From PLA3 sp964592235 (GTDB lineage Bacteria; Planctomycetota; Phycisphaerae; UBA1845; UTPLA1): a DNA stretch of 64,000 nt. The translations under genes were made by a program, and so were the position numbers. Positions 26,838 to 34,868 of this stretch are shown piece after piece. Every line of letters begins with the position of its first letter. The stretch's first letter is position 1. Location: assembly GCA_964592235.1 (NCBI GenBank), contig CAZQCF010000006.1, positions 62,001 through 126,000 on the forward strand, in the 5' to 3' direction. The notes beneath the pieces are model-generated. The model ran no database searches. It saw only the letters and a list, made by a program, of their open reading frames with translations, and was not told the origin of the DNA.

Positions 26838-29800
26838 CGCCTCGCCGCGACGGCATTGCAATCGTGGGCATGGCCTGCCGGTATCCGGACGCGCGCACGC
26901 CGTCGGAGCTGTGGGAGAATGTGCTCGCGCAGCGACGCTCGTTTCGCCGCATTCCGGCGGAGCGCATGCGGATGGAGGACTACTTCTCCAGCGACCGCGC
27001 GGCCGAGGATCGGACCTATTCGTGTGAGGCGGCGCTGATCGAGGGCTACGAGTTTGACCGGGTGAAATTCCGGGTCTCGGGCAGCCAGTTCCGCTCGGCC
27101 GATCTCGCACACTGGATGGCGCTGGACATCGCGACGCAGGCTTTGGTCGACGCGGGGTTCGAAGGCGGCACGGATCTGCCCAAAGAATCGACGGGCGTCT
27201 TGCTGGCGAACACGCTGACGGGGGACACGTCGCGCGCCAACGTGCTTCGGCTGCGCTGGCCCTATGTGCGGCGCGTCGTCGGCGCAACGATGGCCGAGCA
27301 GGGGCACACGCCGGAAGCGATCGAGGCGTTCCTGCAAACGCTGGAGCCGCAATACAAGCAACCCTTCCCGACGGTGAACGAAGAGACGCTGGCGGGCGGT
27401 TTGTCGAATACCATCGCCGGACGGATCTGCAACCACTTCGATCTGAAGGGCGGCGGCTACACGCTCGACGGGGCATGCGCGGCGTCGCTGCTGGCGGTGT
27501 CGAACGCCTGCTCGGCAATTGTCGCGGGCGATCTGGATGTCGCGATTGCCGGTGGTGTGGATTTGAGCCTCGACCCGTTCGAGTTGATCGGCTTCGCCAA
27601 GGCCGGGGCGCTCGCGAGCGAGGACATGCGCGTGTACGACGCGCGGTCGTCGGGGTTCTGGCCGGGCGAAGGGTGCGGGTTCGTCGTTCTGATGCGCGAG
27701 GAAGCGGCGATCGCACAGGGCCGGCGAATCCATGCGGTCATTCGTGGCTGGGGCGTCTCCTCGGACGGCAGCGGTGGCATCACGCGGCCGGAGCCGGCGG
27801 GCCAGCGGCTGGCGCTGAAGCGGGCGTATCAGCGGGCGGGGTTTGGAATTGATACGATTGGATACTTTGAGGGACACGGTACCGGGACGCGCGTCGGCGA
27901 TGAAACGGAACTGGGCGTGCTGACGGCTGCGCGGCGCGAAGCGGGGGCGTCCGGGCCGGCGGCCATCGGCTCGATCAAGGCGAACATCGGGCATACGAAG
28001 GCGGCGGCGGGACTGGCGGGTCTCCTGAAGGCGGTGATGGCCGCGCGCGAAGGCGTGATTCCACCGATCACCGGGTGCGGCGAGCCGCATGCGATCCTGC
28101 GCGAACAGGGCGCCGCGTTGCGCGTGGCGCGCGTGCCCGAGGCGTGGGATCGCGCCGAGCCGATGCGCACGGCGGTCAGCGCCATGGGCTTCGGCGGATT
28201 AAATACGCATGTCGTTTTAGAGGGTCCATCGGACAGGTCGATCGCGCGTGAGGCGTCGCCACGTCGTCAGCATTCGTTCGCGCAGGATGCGGAGTTGTTC
28301 GTCTTTGCGGCAGAGTCGGCGGCGGCGTTGCGCGATCAAGCGGCCCGCGTGGCGGCGATCGCGCCGAATCTCTCGCGAGCGGAATTGATCGATCTCGCGG
28401 CGGATTCGGCCGCGCCAGTCGAGTCCGCGAAGAAGTCGAGCAAGGTGGATGCGAAGTCGCCCCGGCGCGGGGCGGTCGTGGCCGGCACGCCGAGCGAGTT
28501 GGCCGAGCGCGTGGGCCGCCTGATCGAATGGATCGATGCGGGTGAAACGGATCGGATCGACGCGACGGGCGTTTTTCTGGGGAGCGGCCACGGGTCGCCG
28601 CGCATCGGATTCGTGTTTCCCGGTCAGGGGTGCGCGGCCCGGCGCGATGGCGGGGCGTGGCGCGATCGGTTTGAGACCGTACGCGAACTTTACGAAACCG
28701 CCGACCTGCCGACGCACGGTAACGATGTTCAGACAGACGTCGCGCAGCCGGCGATCGTCGCGGCGGAGCTGGCGGCGCTGCGGGCGCTGGGGCGGCTGGG
28801 AATCACGGCGCAAGTCGCGGCAGGGCACAGCCTGGGTGAACTGACGGCGCTGCACTGGGCCGGCGCGATGGACGAGGCGGCGCTGCTGCGCGTCGCGACA
28901 GCGCGAGGCCGTGCGATGGCCGATCTGCCCGAGCCGCACGGGGCGATGGCGGCGATCATGGCGCCAGCCGATGACGTCGAGGCGCTGGCGGCGGGAACGG
29001 GCGCGGTGGTCTCGGCGATCAACGCGCCGGATCTGACGGTGGTATCGGGCGAGTGCGCGGCCGTGGCGCAGGTCATGGCAAGGGCCGACGCGCGGGGCCT
29101 TGGCGCGACGCGCTTGAAAGTCTCGCACGCATTTCATTCGCCGCTGGTCAGCCGCGCGGCGGCGCCGCTGGCGGATCGGTTGCGGCGCGAGTCGCTGCGG
29201 CCGCTGTCGCGCCGCGTTGTGTCGACGATCACGGGGCGCGAGCTGTCGGCCGGTTCGAATATCGAAGAATTGCTGGTTACACAGGTGACCGCCCCGGTTC
29301 GCTTCACCGATGCCGTGCGGCGAATGGCCCACGAAGTGGACCTGCTGATTGAGGCAGGTCCGGGTCGCGTTCTGGGGGGGGTGATCGGCCGATTCGCGCC
29401 GACACCGGTCGTGTCGGTGGATGCCGCGAGCGAATCGGTGCGAGGTTTGTTGTGCGCCGCCGGAGCCGCTTACGCGATCGGCGCGCCGGTCCGCGTGAGC
29501 GCCTTGTTTGAGGATCGCCTGACGCGCCCGTTCGATCTGGTTCGACCGCGCCGTTTTATTTCCAGCCCGTGCGAGTCGGCGCCGATCCTCGATTGCGCCG
29601 GTCTGGTCACGAAGCCGGCCGTCGCGGCGTCATCGGATGATTTGCTCACAACTGATTCGGTTGTCGCTGCATCGGATTCCGGCGAGTCAGCATTGGCCGT
29701 CGTTCGCGAGCTGGTCGCGCAGAAGGCGGAACTGCCCGCGGATTCGATCACGGGAAGCAGCCGCCTGCTGGGCGATCTGCATTTGAATTCCATTGTCGTC

Positions 29801-32800
29801 GGGCAGATCGCTGTCGCGGCGTGCAAGCGATTGGGCCTGCCCGCGCCGGTCTCGCCGACGGCCTACGCCGGCGCGACCGTCGGCGGCCTGGCGCAGGCGC
29901 TGGACGAGCTTCGCGCAATTGGCGGATCGGCGGCGGATGACGCGGACGATGGCCCGCCCGCGGGCGTTGACAGCTGGGTGCGGCCGTTCGCGGTGACATG
30001 GCGGGAACGCCCGCTGACCGCAACGGGCAGGGCGGCCCGTGATGCCACAAATGAGACACCGCATGAAAGCGAGACCGAGGCGCTGGTCGCGGCATCGGCC
30101 GATGGCTGGCGGGTGATCGCGCATCAGCTTTGCCCGTTCAAGGGTCGGATCAGCGCGGCGCTGGCGCGGGGCGGGCGCGGCGCAGGCGTGCTGGTTTGCG
30201 TGCCGCCGCAATACGCGGAGAGCAGCCCAGCCATGTTGTTGGAAGGTGCGCGGGCCGTATTGCAGGACAACAGCCCGGCTCGGCTGGTGATCGTGCAGGA
30301 TGCGCGCGAAGGCGAGTTGCCCGGCGGCATGGGGGCCGAGGCGTTCGCACGAACGTTGCATCTCGAGGCGCCGCACGTTGCGGTGAGCGTGGTGCATGTC
30401 CCGACGGCGCACGAACAAGCGACCGAATGGGTGATGGCCGAAACACGGCATGCAGCGGGTTTCCGCGAAGTGCGGTATGACGGGCAGGGCCGGCGATACG
30501 AACCCGTTCTTTCGGCGCTCAATGAGCCAGTTGCCCGATCGATCGATTCGGAGGACATCACGCACCGTGAGGAGGATGATTCGATTGCCAGCGCGGTCGG
30601 CTCTTTGAAATCTCGCACGGTCTCGGCGCTCACCGCGGGCGACGTTCTGCTCGTGACCGGCGGCGGCAAGGGCATCGCGGCGGAATGCGCGCTGGAATGG
30701 GCGCGTGAGACTGGTGTTAAATTGGCGCTGCTGGGCCGGTCGGACCCATCGCGCGACACGGAACTGGCATCGAACCTCGCGCGGTTTGAGCAATCAGGCG
30801 TTTCCTTCAAGTATCTCCGCGCCGATGTGACCGAGGCCGAATCGGTATCGGCCGCGGTGCGCGAGGCCGAACGGGCGCTGGGGCCGGTAACGGCGTTTCT
30901 GCACGGGGCCGGCGCGAACACGCCAAAGCTCATTGCGGAGCTTGATAAAACGGCGTTTAACGAGACGCTGCTGCCGAAGGTGCAGGGCGCGCGAAACGTG
31001 CTGGCGGCTTTGGACGCGGATCGATTGAAGCTGTTTGTCGCGTTCGGGTCGCTGATCGCGCGGGCCTGCATGGCGGGCGAGGCAGATTACGCCGTGGCGA
31101 ACGACTGGCTGGCGTCGCTGGTCGAGCGGTGGGGGGCGCAGCATCCGCATTGCCGGTCGCTGGCGATCGAATGGTCGGTCTGGTCGGGCGTCGGCATGGG
31201 CGAGCGGCTGGGGCGGATCGACGCCTTGGCGCGGCAGGGCATTCGTGCGATCACGCCGGATGAAGGCGTGCGCGTGATGAAGCGCCTGCTTTCTCACGAT
31301 ACGCCGCCGCGCGTGCTGGTCACGAGCCGATTCGGCGATGCCCCGACGCTCACGCTCGAAGGGCCGCCGCTGCCGTTCCGCCGATTCCTGGAATCGCCGC
31401 GTGTCTATTATCCCGGCGTGGAGCTGGTGGTCGACGCGAACCTCACTCCCGCGACCGATCCGCACCTGGACGACCATGTCTTTCACGGCGAGCGCCTGTT
31501 CGCAGCGGTCCTTGGGCTGGAAGCCATGGCGCAGACGGCGATGGCCGTCGCCGGCTCCGACGCGCCGCCGAGCTTTGAAAACGTGGAATTGGCGCAGCCG
31601 ATCGTGGTGCCCGATGCCGGTGTGACGGTTCGCATCGCGGCGCTGGTGCGTGAGGACGGGGCGGTCGACGTGGTCGTGCGCAGCGCGCAGACCGGTTTCG
31701 CCGTCGATCATTTCCGCGCCACCTGCCGATTCGACTCCGCGTCAATTCAGGACCGCGCCGGGTCTGACCGGATGACGCTCGCTGCGCTCCCACCGCGAGT
31801 GAATCTTGCCCCGGACACCGATCTGTACGGCAAGCTCCTTTTCCACACCGGTCGCTTTCGCGTCGTGCGGGGCTATCACGAGCTCACGGCGAAGGCGTGT
31901 CTCGCGAAACTCGGCGAAGCCGCGCGGGATTGCTCCGCAAACGGCGACACCCGTCGCTGGTTCAGCGCCTATCTGCCGGCCGATCTCATGCTCGGGTGCC
32001 CGGCCGCGCGCGACGGCACAATTCACGCGATTCAGGCGTGCATCCCGCACGCGACGATTCTGCCCACGGGCGTCGAGCGTATTGAGATTCACGCGGTGCG
32101 AGCCGATTCGGCGCGATTTGTCGAGGCGATCGAGCGATCGCATGAGGGCGCGGATTTCGTTTACGACGTGCGCGTCTTCGCGCCGGACGGCGCGCTGATC
32201 GAGGCATGGCACGGATTGAAACTCCGCGCGGTCGCTCCGGCCGCGCAACACGGCGCGCTCGCGCCGGTGCTGCTCGCGCCGAGTCTGGAGCGGCGCGCGG
32301 CGGAACTGCTCGGCGCTTCGGTGCGTGTCGCGCTGTTGCAGGAGCCGGGCGCGTCGCCGCCGAGCGCGAACGGAAACGGCCACGGTGAAAGCGGGAACGG
32401 CCACGCCGCGGCGAAACGTCGCGAGCAGTCCGACGCGGCATTGAGTGAATTGCTGGATCCGGATTCGCGCTGGTCGCGCCGGCTGGACGGGCGGCCCATG
32501 ACACACGATGACCGCTGTGTGTCGACTTCGCACGGAGCGGGGCTGACGCTTGCGGTAGCGACTGACGATTTGACGGCGCTCGGCTGCGACATCGAGCCGG
32601 TGACGGCGCGGAGTTCCGATGCGTGGCGAGACCTGCTCGGCCCGGCGCGGTTCGCGCTGGCCCAGCAGATCGCCGGCGTCACGGGAGAATCGCTCGACAT
32701 GGCGGCAACCCGAGTGTGGACCATCATCGAGTGCGCGGCGAAGGTCGGGCTGTCACACGACCTCTCGCTGACGCTGATGGAGTTCTACCGCGACGGATGG

Positions 32801-32929
32801 CTGACCATTCGCGCGGGCCGGGCGAGTGCCATGACGGCGGCATTTGCGGCGAGCAATGAGCGGCCGGCCCTGGCCGTGGGCTTCCTGGCGATGAATGAGA
32901 AGGTGGGGGCGCGGCATGCGGGCCTATGA
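26834..32929 (+). CDS. pksE: Enediyne-type iterative polyketide synthase (KS-AT-ACP-KR-DH-PPTase)
   Basis: A 2031-aa single-module iterative type I synthase that would build a polyene chain from malonyl-CoA. Domains in order: KS with TLDGACAASLLA (Cys215), EGHGTGTRVGD (His348) and NIGHTKAAAG (His387); AT with GHSLGELTAL (Ser666) and HAFHSPLV (His768); ACP with LLGDLHLNSIVVGQ (Ser986, the PKSE-type LHLxSI motif); KR with VTGGGKGIAAE (near 1275) and a later SLIAR...DYAVANDWL; DH with DDHVFHGERLFAAVLGLEAM (His1548 region); and a C-terminal PPTase with LGCDIEPV (Asp1919, Glu1921) and WTIIECAAKVG (Glu1966, Lys1970). This order and integral PPTase define PKSE. The DH motif lacks the usual Pro. It is coupled to DUF1702 and overlaps the thioesterase by 14 nt. 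Confidence 0.92.
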   Translation: MTPRRDGIAIVGMACRYPDARTPSELWENVLAQRRSFRRIPAERMRMEDYFSSDRAAEDRTYSCEAALIEGYEFDRVKFRVSGSQFRSADLAHWMALDIATQALVDAGFEGGTDLPKESTGVLLANTLTGDTSRANVLRLRWPYVRRVVGATMAEQGHTPEAIEAFLQTLEPQYKQPFPTVNEETLAGGLSNTIAGRICNHFDLKGGGYTLDGACAASLLAVSNACSAIVAGDLDVAIAGGVDLSLDPFELIGFAKAGALASEDMRVYDARSSGFWPGEGCGFVVLMREEAAIAQGRRIHAVIRGWGVSSDGSGGITRPEPAGQRLALKRAYQRAGFGIDTIGYFEGHGTGTRVGDETELGVLTAARREAGASGPAAIGSIKANIGHTKAAAGLAGLLKAVMAAREGVIPPITGCGEPHAILREQGAALRVARVPEAWDRAEPMRTAVSAMGFGGLNTHVVLEGPSDRSIAREASPRRQHSFAQDAELFVFAAESAAALRDQAARVAAIAPNLSRAELIDLAADSAAPVESAKKSSKVDAKSPRRGAVVAGTPSELAERVGRLIEWIDAGETDRIDATGVFLGSGHGSPRIGFVFPGQGCAARRDGGAWRDRFETVRELYETADLPTHGNDVQTDVAQPAIVAAELAALRALGRLGITAQVAAGHSLGELTALHWAGAMDEAALLRVATARGRAMADLPEPHGAMAAIMAPADDVEALAAGTGAVVSAINAPDLTVVSGECAAVAQVMARADARGLGATRLKVSHAFHSPLVSRAAAPLADRLRRESLRPLSRRVVSTITGRELSAGSNIEELLVTQVTAPVRFTDAVRRMAHEVDLLIEAGPGRVLGGVIGRFAPTPVVSVDAASESVRGLLCAAGAAYAIGAPVRVSALFEDRLTRPFDLVRPRRFISSPCESAPILDCAGLVTKPAVAASSDDLLTTDSVVAASDSGESALAVVRELVAQKAELPADSITGSSRLLGDLHLNSIVVGQIAVAACKRLGLPAPVSPTAYAGATVGGLAQALDELRAIGGSAADDADDGPPAGVDSWVRPFAVTWRERPLTATGRAARDATNETPHESETEALVAASADGWRVIAHQLCPFKGRISAALARGGRGAGVLVCVPPQYAESSPAMLLEGARAVLQDNSPARLVIVQDAREGELPGGMGAEAFARTLHLEAPHVAVSVVHVPTAHEQATEWVMAETRHAAGFREVRYDGQGRRYEPVLSALNEPVARSIDSEDITHREEDDSIASAVGSLKSRTVSALTAGDVLLVTGGGKGIAAECALEWARETGVKLALLGRSDPSRDTELASNLARFEQSGVSFKYLRADVTEAESVSAAVREAERALGPVTAFLHGAGANTPKLIAELDKTAFNETLLPKVQGARNVLAALDADRLKLFVAFGSLIARACMAGEADYAVANDWLASLVERWGAQHPHCRSLAIEWSVWSGVGMGERLGRIDALARQGIRAITPDEGVRVMKRLLSHDTPPRVLVTSRFGDAPTLTLEGPPLPFRRFLESPRVYYPGVELVVDANLTPATDPHLDDHVFHGERLFAAVLGLEAMAQTAMAVAGSDAPPSFENVELAQPIVVPDAGVTVRIAALVREDGAVDVVVRSAQTGFAVDHFRATCRFDSASIQDRAGSDRMTLAALPPRVNLAPDTDLYGKLLFHTGRFRVVRGYHELTAKACLAKLGEAARDCSANGDTRRWFSAYLPADLMLGCPAARDGTIHAIQACIPHATILPTGVERIEIHAVRADSARFVEAIERSHEGADFVYDVRVFAPDGALIEAWHGLKLRAVAPAAQHGALAPVLLAPSLERRAAELLGASVRVALLQEPGASPPSANGNGHGESGNGHAAAKRREQSDAALSELLDPDSRWSRRLDGRPMTHDDRCVSTSHGAGLTLAVATDDLTALGCDIEPVTARSSDAWRDLLGPARFALAQQIAGVTGESLDMAATRVWTIIECAAKVGLSHDLSLTLMEFYRDGWLTIRAGRASAMTAAFAASNERPALAVGFLAMNEKVGARHAGL

Positions 32930-33338
32930 GTGCCGGTTCGTGGTGGGATTCGAAGAGACGAACCTCGTGGGGAATGTTTACTACGCGAATCATGTGCGAT
33001 GGCAAGGGCGTTGCCGCGAGATGTTCCTGCGCGATCACGCGCCCGAAGTGCTCGACGAGCTGCGTTGCGGGTTGGCGCTGGTCACGACGCGTGTCTCGTG
33101 CGAGTATCTCGCGGAACTGACGGCGTTTGACGAGGTGCTCATTCGCATGCGGCTGGCTGGCCTCACGCAGAACCAGGTCACGATGAAGTTCGAATATTTC
33201 CGCATTCGGAGCGGGCGCGAGGAACTGGCCGCCCGCGGCGAGCAGCAGATTGCCTGCATGCGTCGCCGAGGCGATGAGGTCGTACCCGAACCGCTGCCCG
33301 AGGGCCTGCGCAGGGCGCTTGCCGCGTACGCCGAGTAG
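32916..33338 (+). CDS. Hot-dog thioesterase of the enediyne type (E10/CalE7-like)
   Basis: A 140-aa 4HBT-fold thioesterase that would release the polyene from the PKSE carrier domain. The family signature is strong: GFEETNLVGNVYYANHVRWQ followed by GRCREMFLRDHAP, as in CalE7/DynE7/SgcE10; these enzymes lack the usual acidic catalytic residue and use an Arg nearby. Further body motifs are SCEYLAELTAFDEVLIRMRL and MKFEYFRI. The ATG at 32916 overlaps the PKSE 3' end by 14 nt; an upstream ATG at 32895 is possible. Third gene of the DUF1702-PKSE-thioesterase operon. I am confident of the family; the released product is not predictable from sequence. Confidence 0.88.
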   Translation: MRAYECRFVVGFEETNLVGNVYYANHVRWQGRCREMFLRDHAPEVLDELRCGLALVTTRVSCEYLAELTAFDEVLIRMRLAGLTQNQVTMKFEYFRIRSGREELAARGEQQIACMRRRGDEVVPEPLPEGLRRALAAYAE

Positions 33339-33363
33339 TTACCGCCCACGATTGCATTTCGAA

Positions 33364-33386
33364 GGCACAGGCTATGAGCCTGCGCC
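33364..33386. repeat. Palindromic intergenic element
   Basis: GGC-A-CAGGCT-ATG-AGCCTG-C-GCC is a 23-bp dyad just after the thioesterase gene, with no T-tract. It looks like a palindromic (REP-like) repeat and may also weaken read-through. Confidence 0.45.
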
Positions 33387-33446
33387 ACACCAGGCAGAAT
33401 CAACTCCGCTGGTTGACCGGAACTCCCATTTGTCGCACCGATGGGT

Positions 33447-33452
33447 TACAAT
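33447..33452 (+). promoter_or_regulatory. Candidate -10 of the DUF1501 operon
   Basis: TACAAT about 80 nt before the DUF1501 ATG. The -35 region is weak. Confidence 0.35.
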
Positions 33453-33530
33453 TCGCATCCACGCATCGCGCGGCGGCCGTCGTGGAGTCGCTTGCCGCGC
33501 GGCGCCTTCTCTAAACGCGTGGAGACGACC

Positions 33531-34868
33531 ATGGCCCACGGGGATTGCGGCTGCGGCGGAGCGGACCACACCAAGCCCAGTCGGCGCGAATTTGTGTACG
33601 TCGGCCTCGTTGGCGGGCTGGGCCTCGTCTTGCCCGAGTACCTTCAGAAACTCGCGCTGGCGGACCAGAAGCAATACGCGGCCAAGGCGGCGGTGGCCGA
33701 TTCCGTCATCCACATCTTCCTGCCCGGCGGCATCAGCGCGCAGGAGTCGTTCGACCCCAAGCCCTACGCACCGATCGAGTACCGCGGCCCGCTCGGCACG
33801 GTGAACACCTGCCTGACCGGCGTGGCGTTCAGCGAATGCCTCGGCGAGACGGCGAAGGTCGCCGACAAGCTCACCGTGATTCGCAGCCTGACGCACGGCG
33901 AAGCCGCGCACGAACGCGGCACGCACAACATGTTCACCGGCTATCGCCCGAGCACGGCGCTGGCCTATCCGTCGTTCGGTTCGGTCGTCTCGCATGAACT
34001 GGGCGGGCGGAACGATCTGCCGCCGTACGTTTGCGTGCCGGGCGTGCCGAACGAGTACGCCGGCTCGGGTTACTTGAGCAACAAATACGGGCCGTTTTCG
34101 GTCGGGTCCGATCCGGCGGAGAGCAGCTTCGCCGTGCGCGATTTGTCGCTACCGGGCGATGTCGACCATCAGCGTTTCGAGCGGCGACGGCGCATGCTCG
34201 AGGCGGTGGACGCGCACTTCCACGCGATGGAGACCGGTGACGCCGTCGCGGCGATGGACGAGTTCTATCAGCGCGCGTACACGTTGCTTAGCTCCGCTAA
34301 GGCGCGCGAGGCGTTTCATCTCGCGGCCGAGCCCGAGGCGATTCGCAACGAATACGGTCGCCATGCGGCGGGCCAGCGCATGTTGCTGTGCCGGCGGCTG
34401 GTCGAGGCGGGCGTGCGCTTCGTGTCGATGACGTTTGGAAGCTGGGATCATCACGCGAGCATCGCCGACGGCGTGCGCGGTCAGTTGCGGCAGTTCGACC
34501 AGGGCTTCGCGGCGCTGATTCGCGATCTGGATCGGCGCGGGCTGCTCGGCAGGACGCTGGTGATGGTGACGACGGAGTTCGGCCGCACGCCGAAACTCAA
34601 TCGCGACGCGGGGCGGGATCATTGGCCGCGCGTGTTCAGCGCGGTCCTGGCGGGGGGCGGCGTTCACGGGGGATTGGTCCACGGCGCGACCGACGCGACG
34701 GCCAGCGAACCGGCGAAGGACCCGGTCGGCATCGAGGACTTAGCTACGACCGTCTATAATCAACTCGGCATCCACGCCGACAAAGAGCTGATGGCCCCCG
34801 GCGGCCGGCCCGTGGAGATCGTGAACGGCGGCCGCGTGCTGACGGAGATCCTGGCGAAGCCCGCGTGA
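33531..34868 (+). CDS. DUF1501 domain protein
   Basis: A 445-aa member of DUF1501, a planctomycete-enriched relative of the alkaline-phosphatase/sulfatase fold with a twin-arginine-like leader: SRREFVYVGLVGGLGLVLPE. Core motifs: VIHIFLPGGISAQESFDPKP, VIRSLTHGEAAHERGTHNMF followed by TGYRPS, VCVPGVPNEYAGSGYLSNKY, FVSMTFGSWDHHASI and MVTTEFGRTPKLNRDAGRDH. GGAG precedes the ATG at 8 nt. First gene of a four-gene operon with PPC, DUF1549/DUF1553 and cytochrome proteins, the usual planctomycete arrangement. Activity is not known; the metal-ligand His/Asp pattern suggests a hydrolase. Confidence 0.88.
   Translation: MAHGDCGCGGADHTKPSRREFVYVGLVGGLGLVLPEYLQKLALADQKQYAAKAAVADSVIHIFLPGGISAQESFDPKPYAPIEYRGPLGTVNTCLTGVAFSECLGETAKVADKLTVIRSLTHGEAAHERGTHNMFTGYRPSTALAYPSFGSVVSHELGGRNDLPPYVCVPGVPNEYAGSGYLSNKYGPFSVGSDPAESSFAVRDLSLPGDVDHQRFERRRRMLEAVDAHFHAMETGDAVAAMDEFYQRAYTLLSSAKAREAFHLAAEPEAIRNEYGRHAAGQRMLLCRRLVEAGVRFVSMTFGSWDHHASIADGVRGQLRQFDQGFAALIRDLDRRGLLGRTLVMVTTEFGRTPKLNRDAGRDHWPRVFSAVLAGGGVHGGLVHGATDATASEPAKDPVGIEDLATTVYNQLGIHADKELMAPGGRPVEIVNGGRVLTEILAKPA

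Noticed and set aside
25524..27716. A 730-codon open frame antisense across the DUF1702 and PKSE starts
   Set aside because: Pro/Arg/Ser-rich low-complexity product; both plus-strand genes have strong family motifs and ribosome-binding sites.
26834..32929. PUFA/heterocyst-lipid type synthase instead of PKSE
   Set aside because: One ACP, domain order KS-AT-ACP-KR-DH with an integral C-terminal PPTase, LHLxSI-type ACP motif and the UnbU/V/L and E10-like neighbours all fit PKSE and not the multi-ACP PUFA systems.
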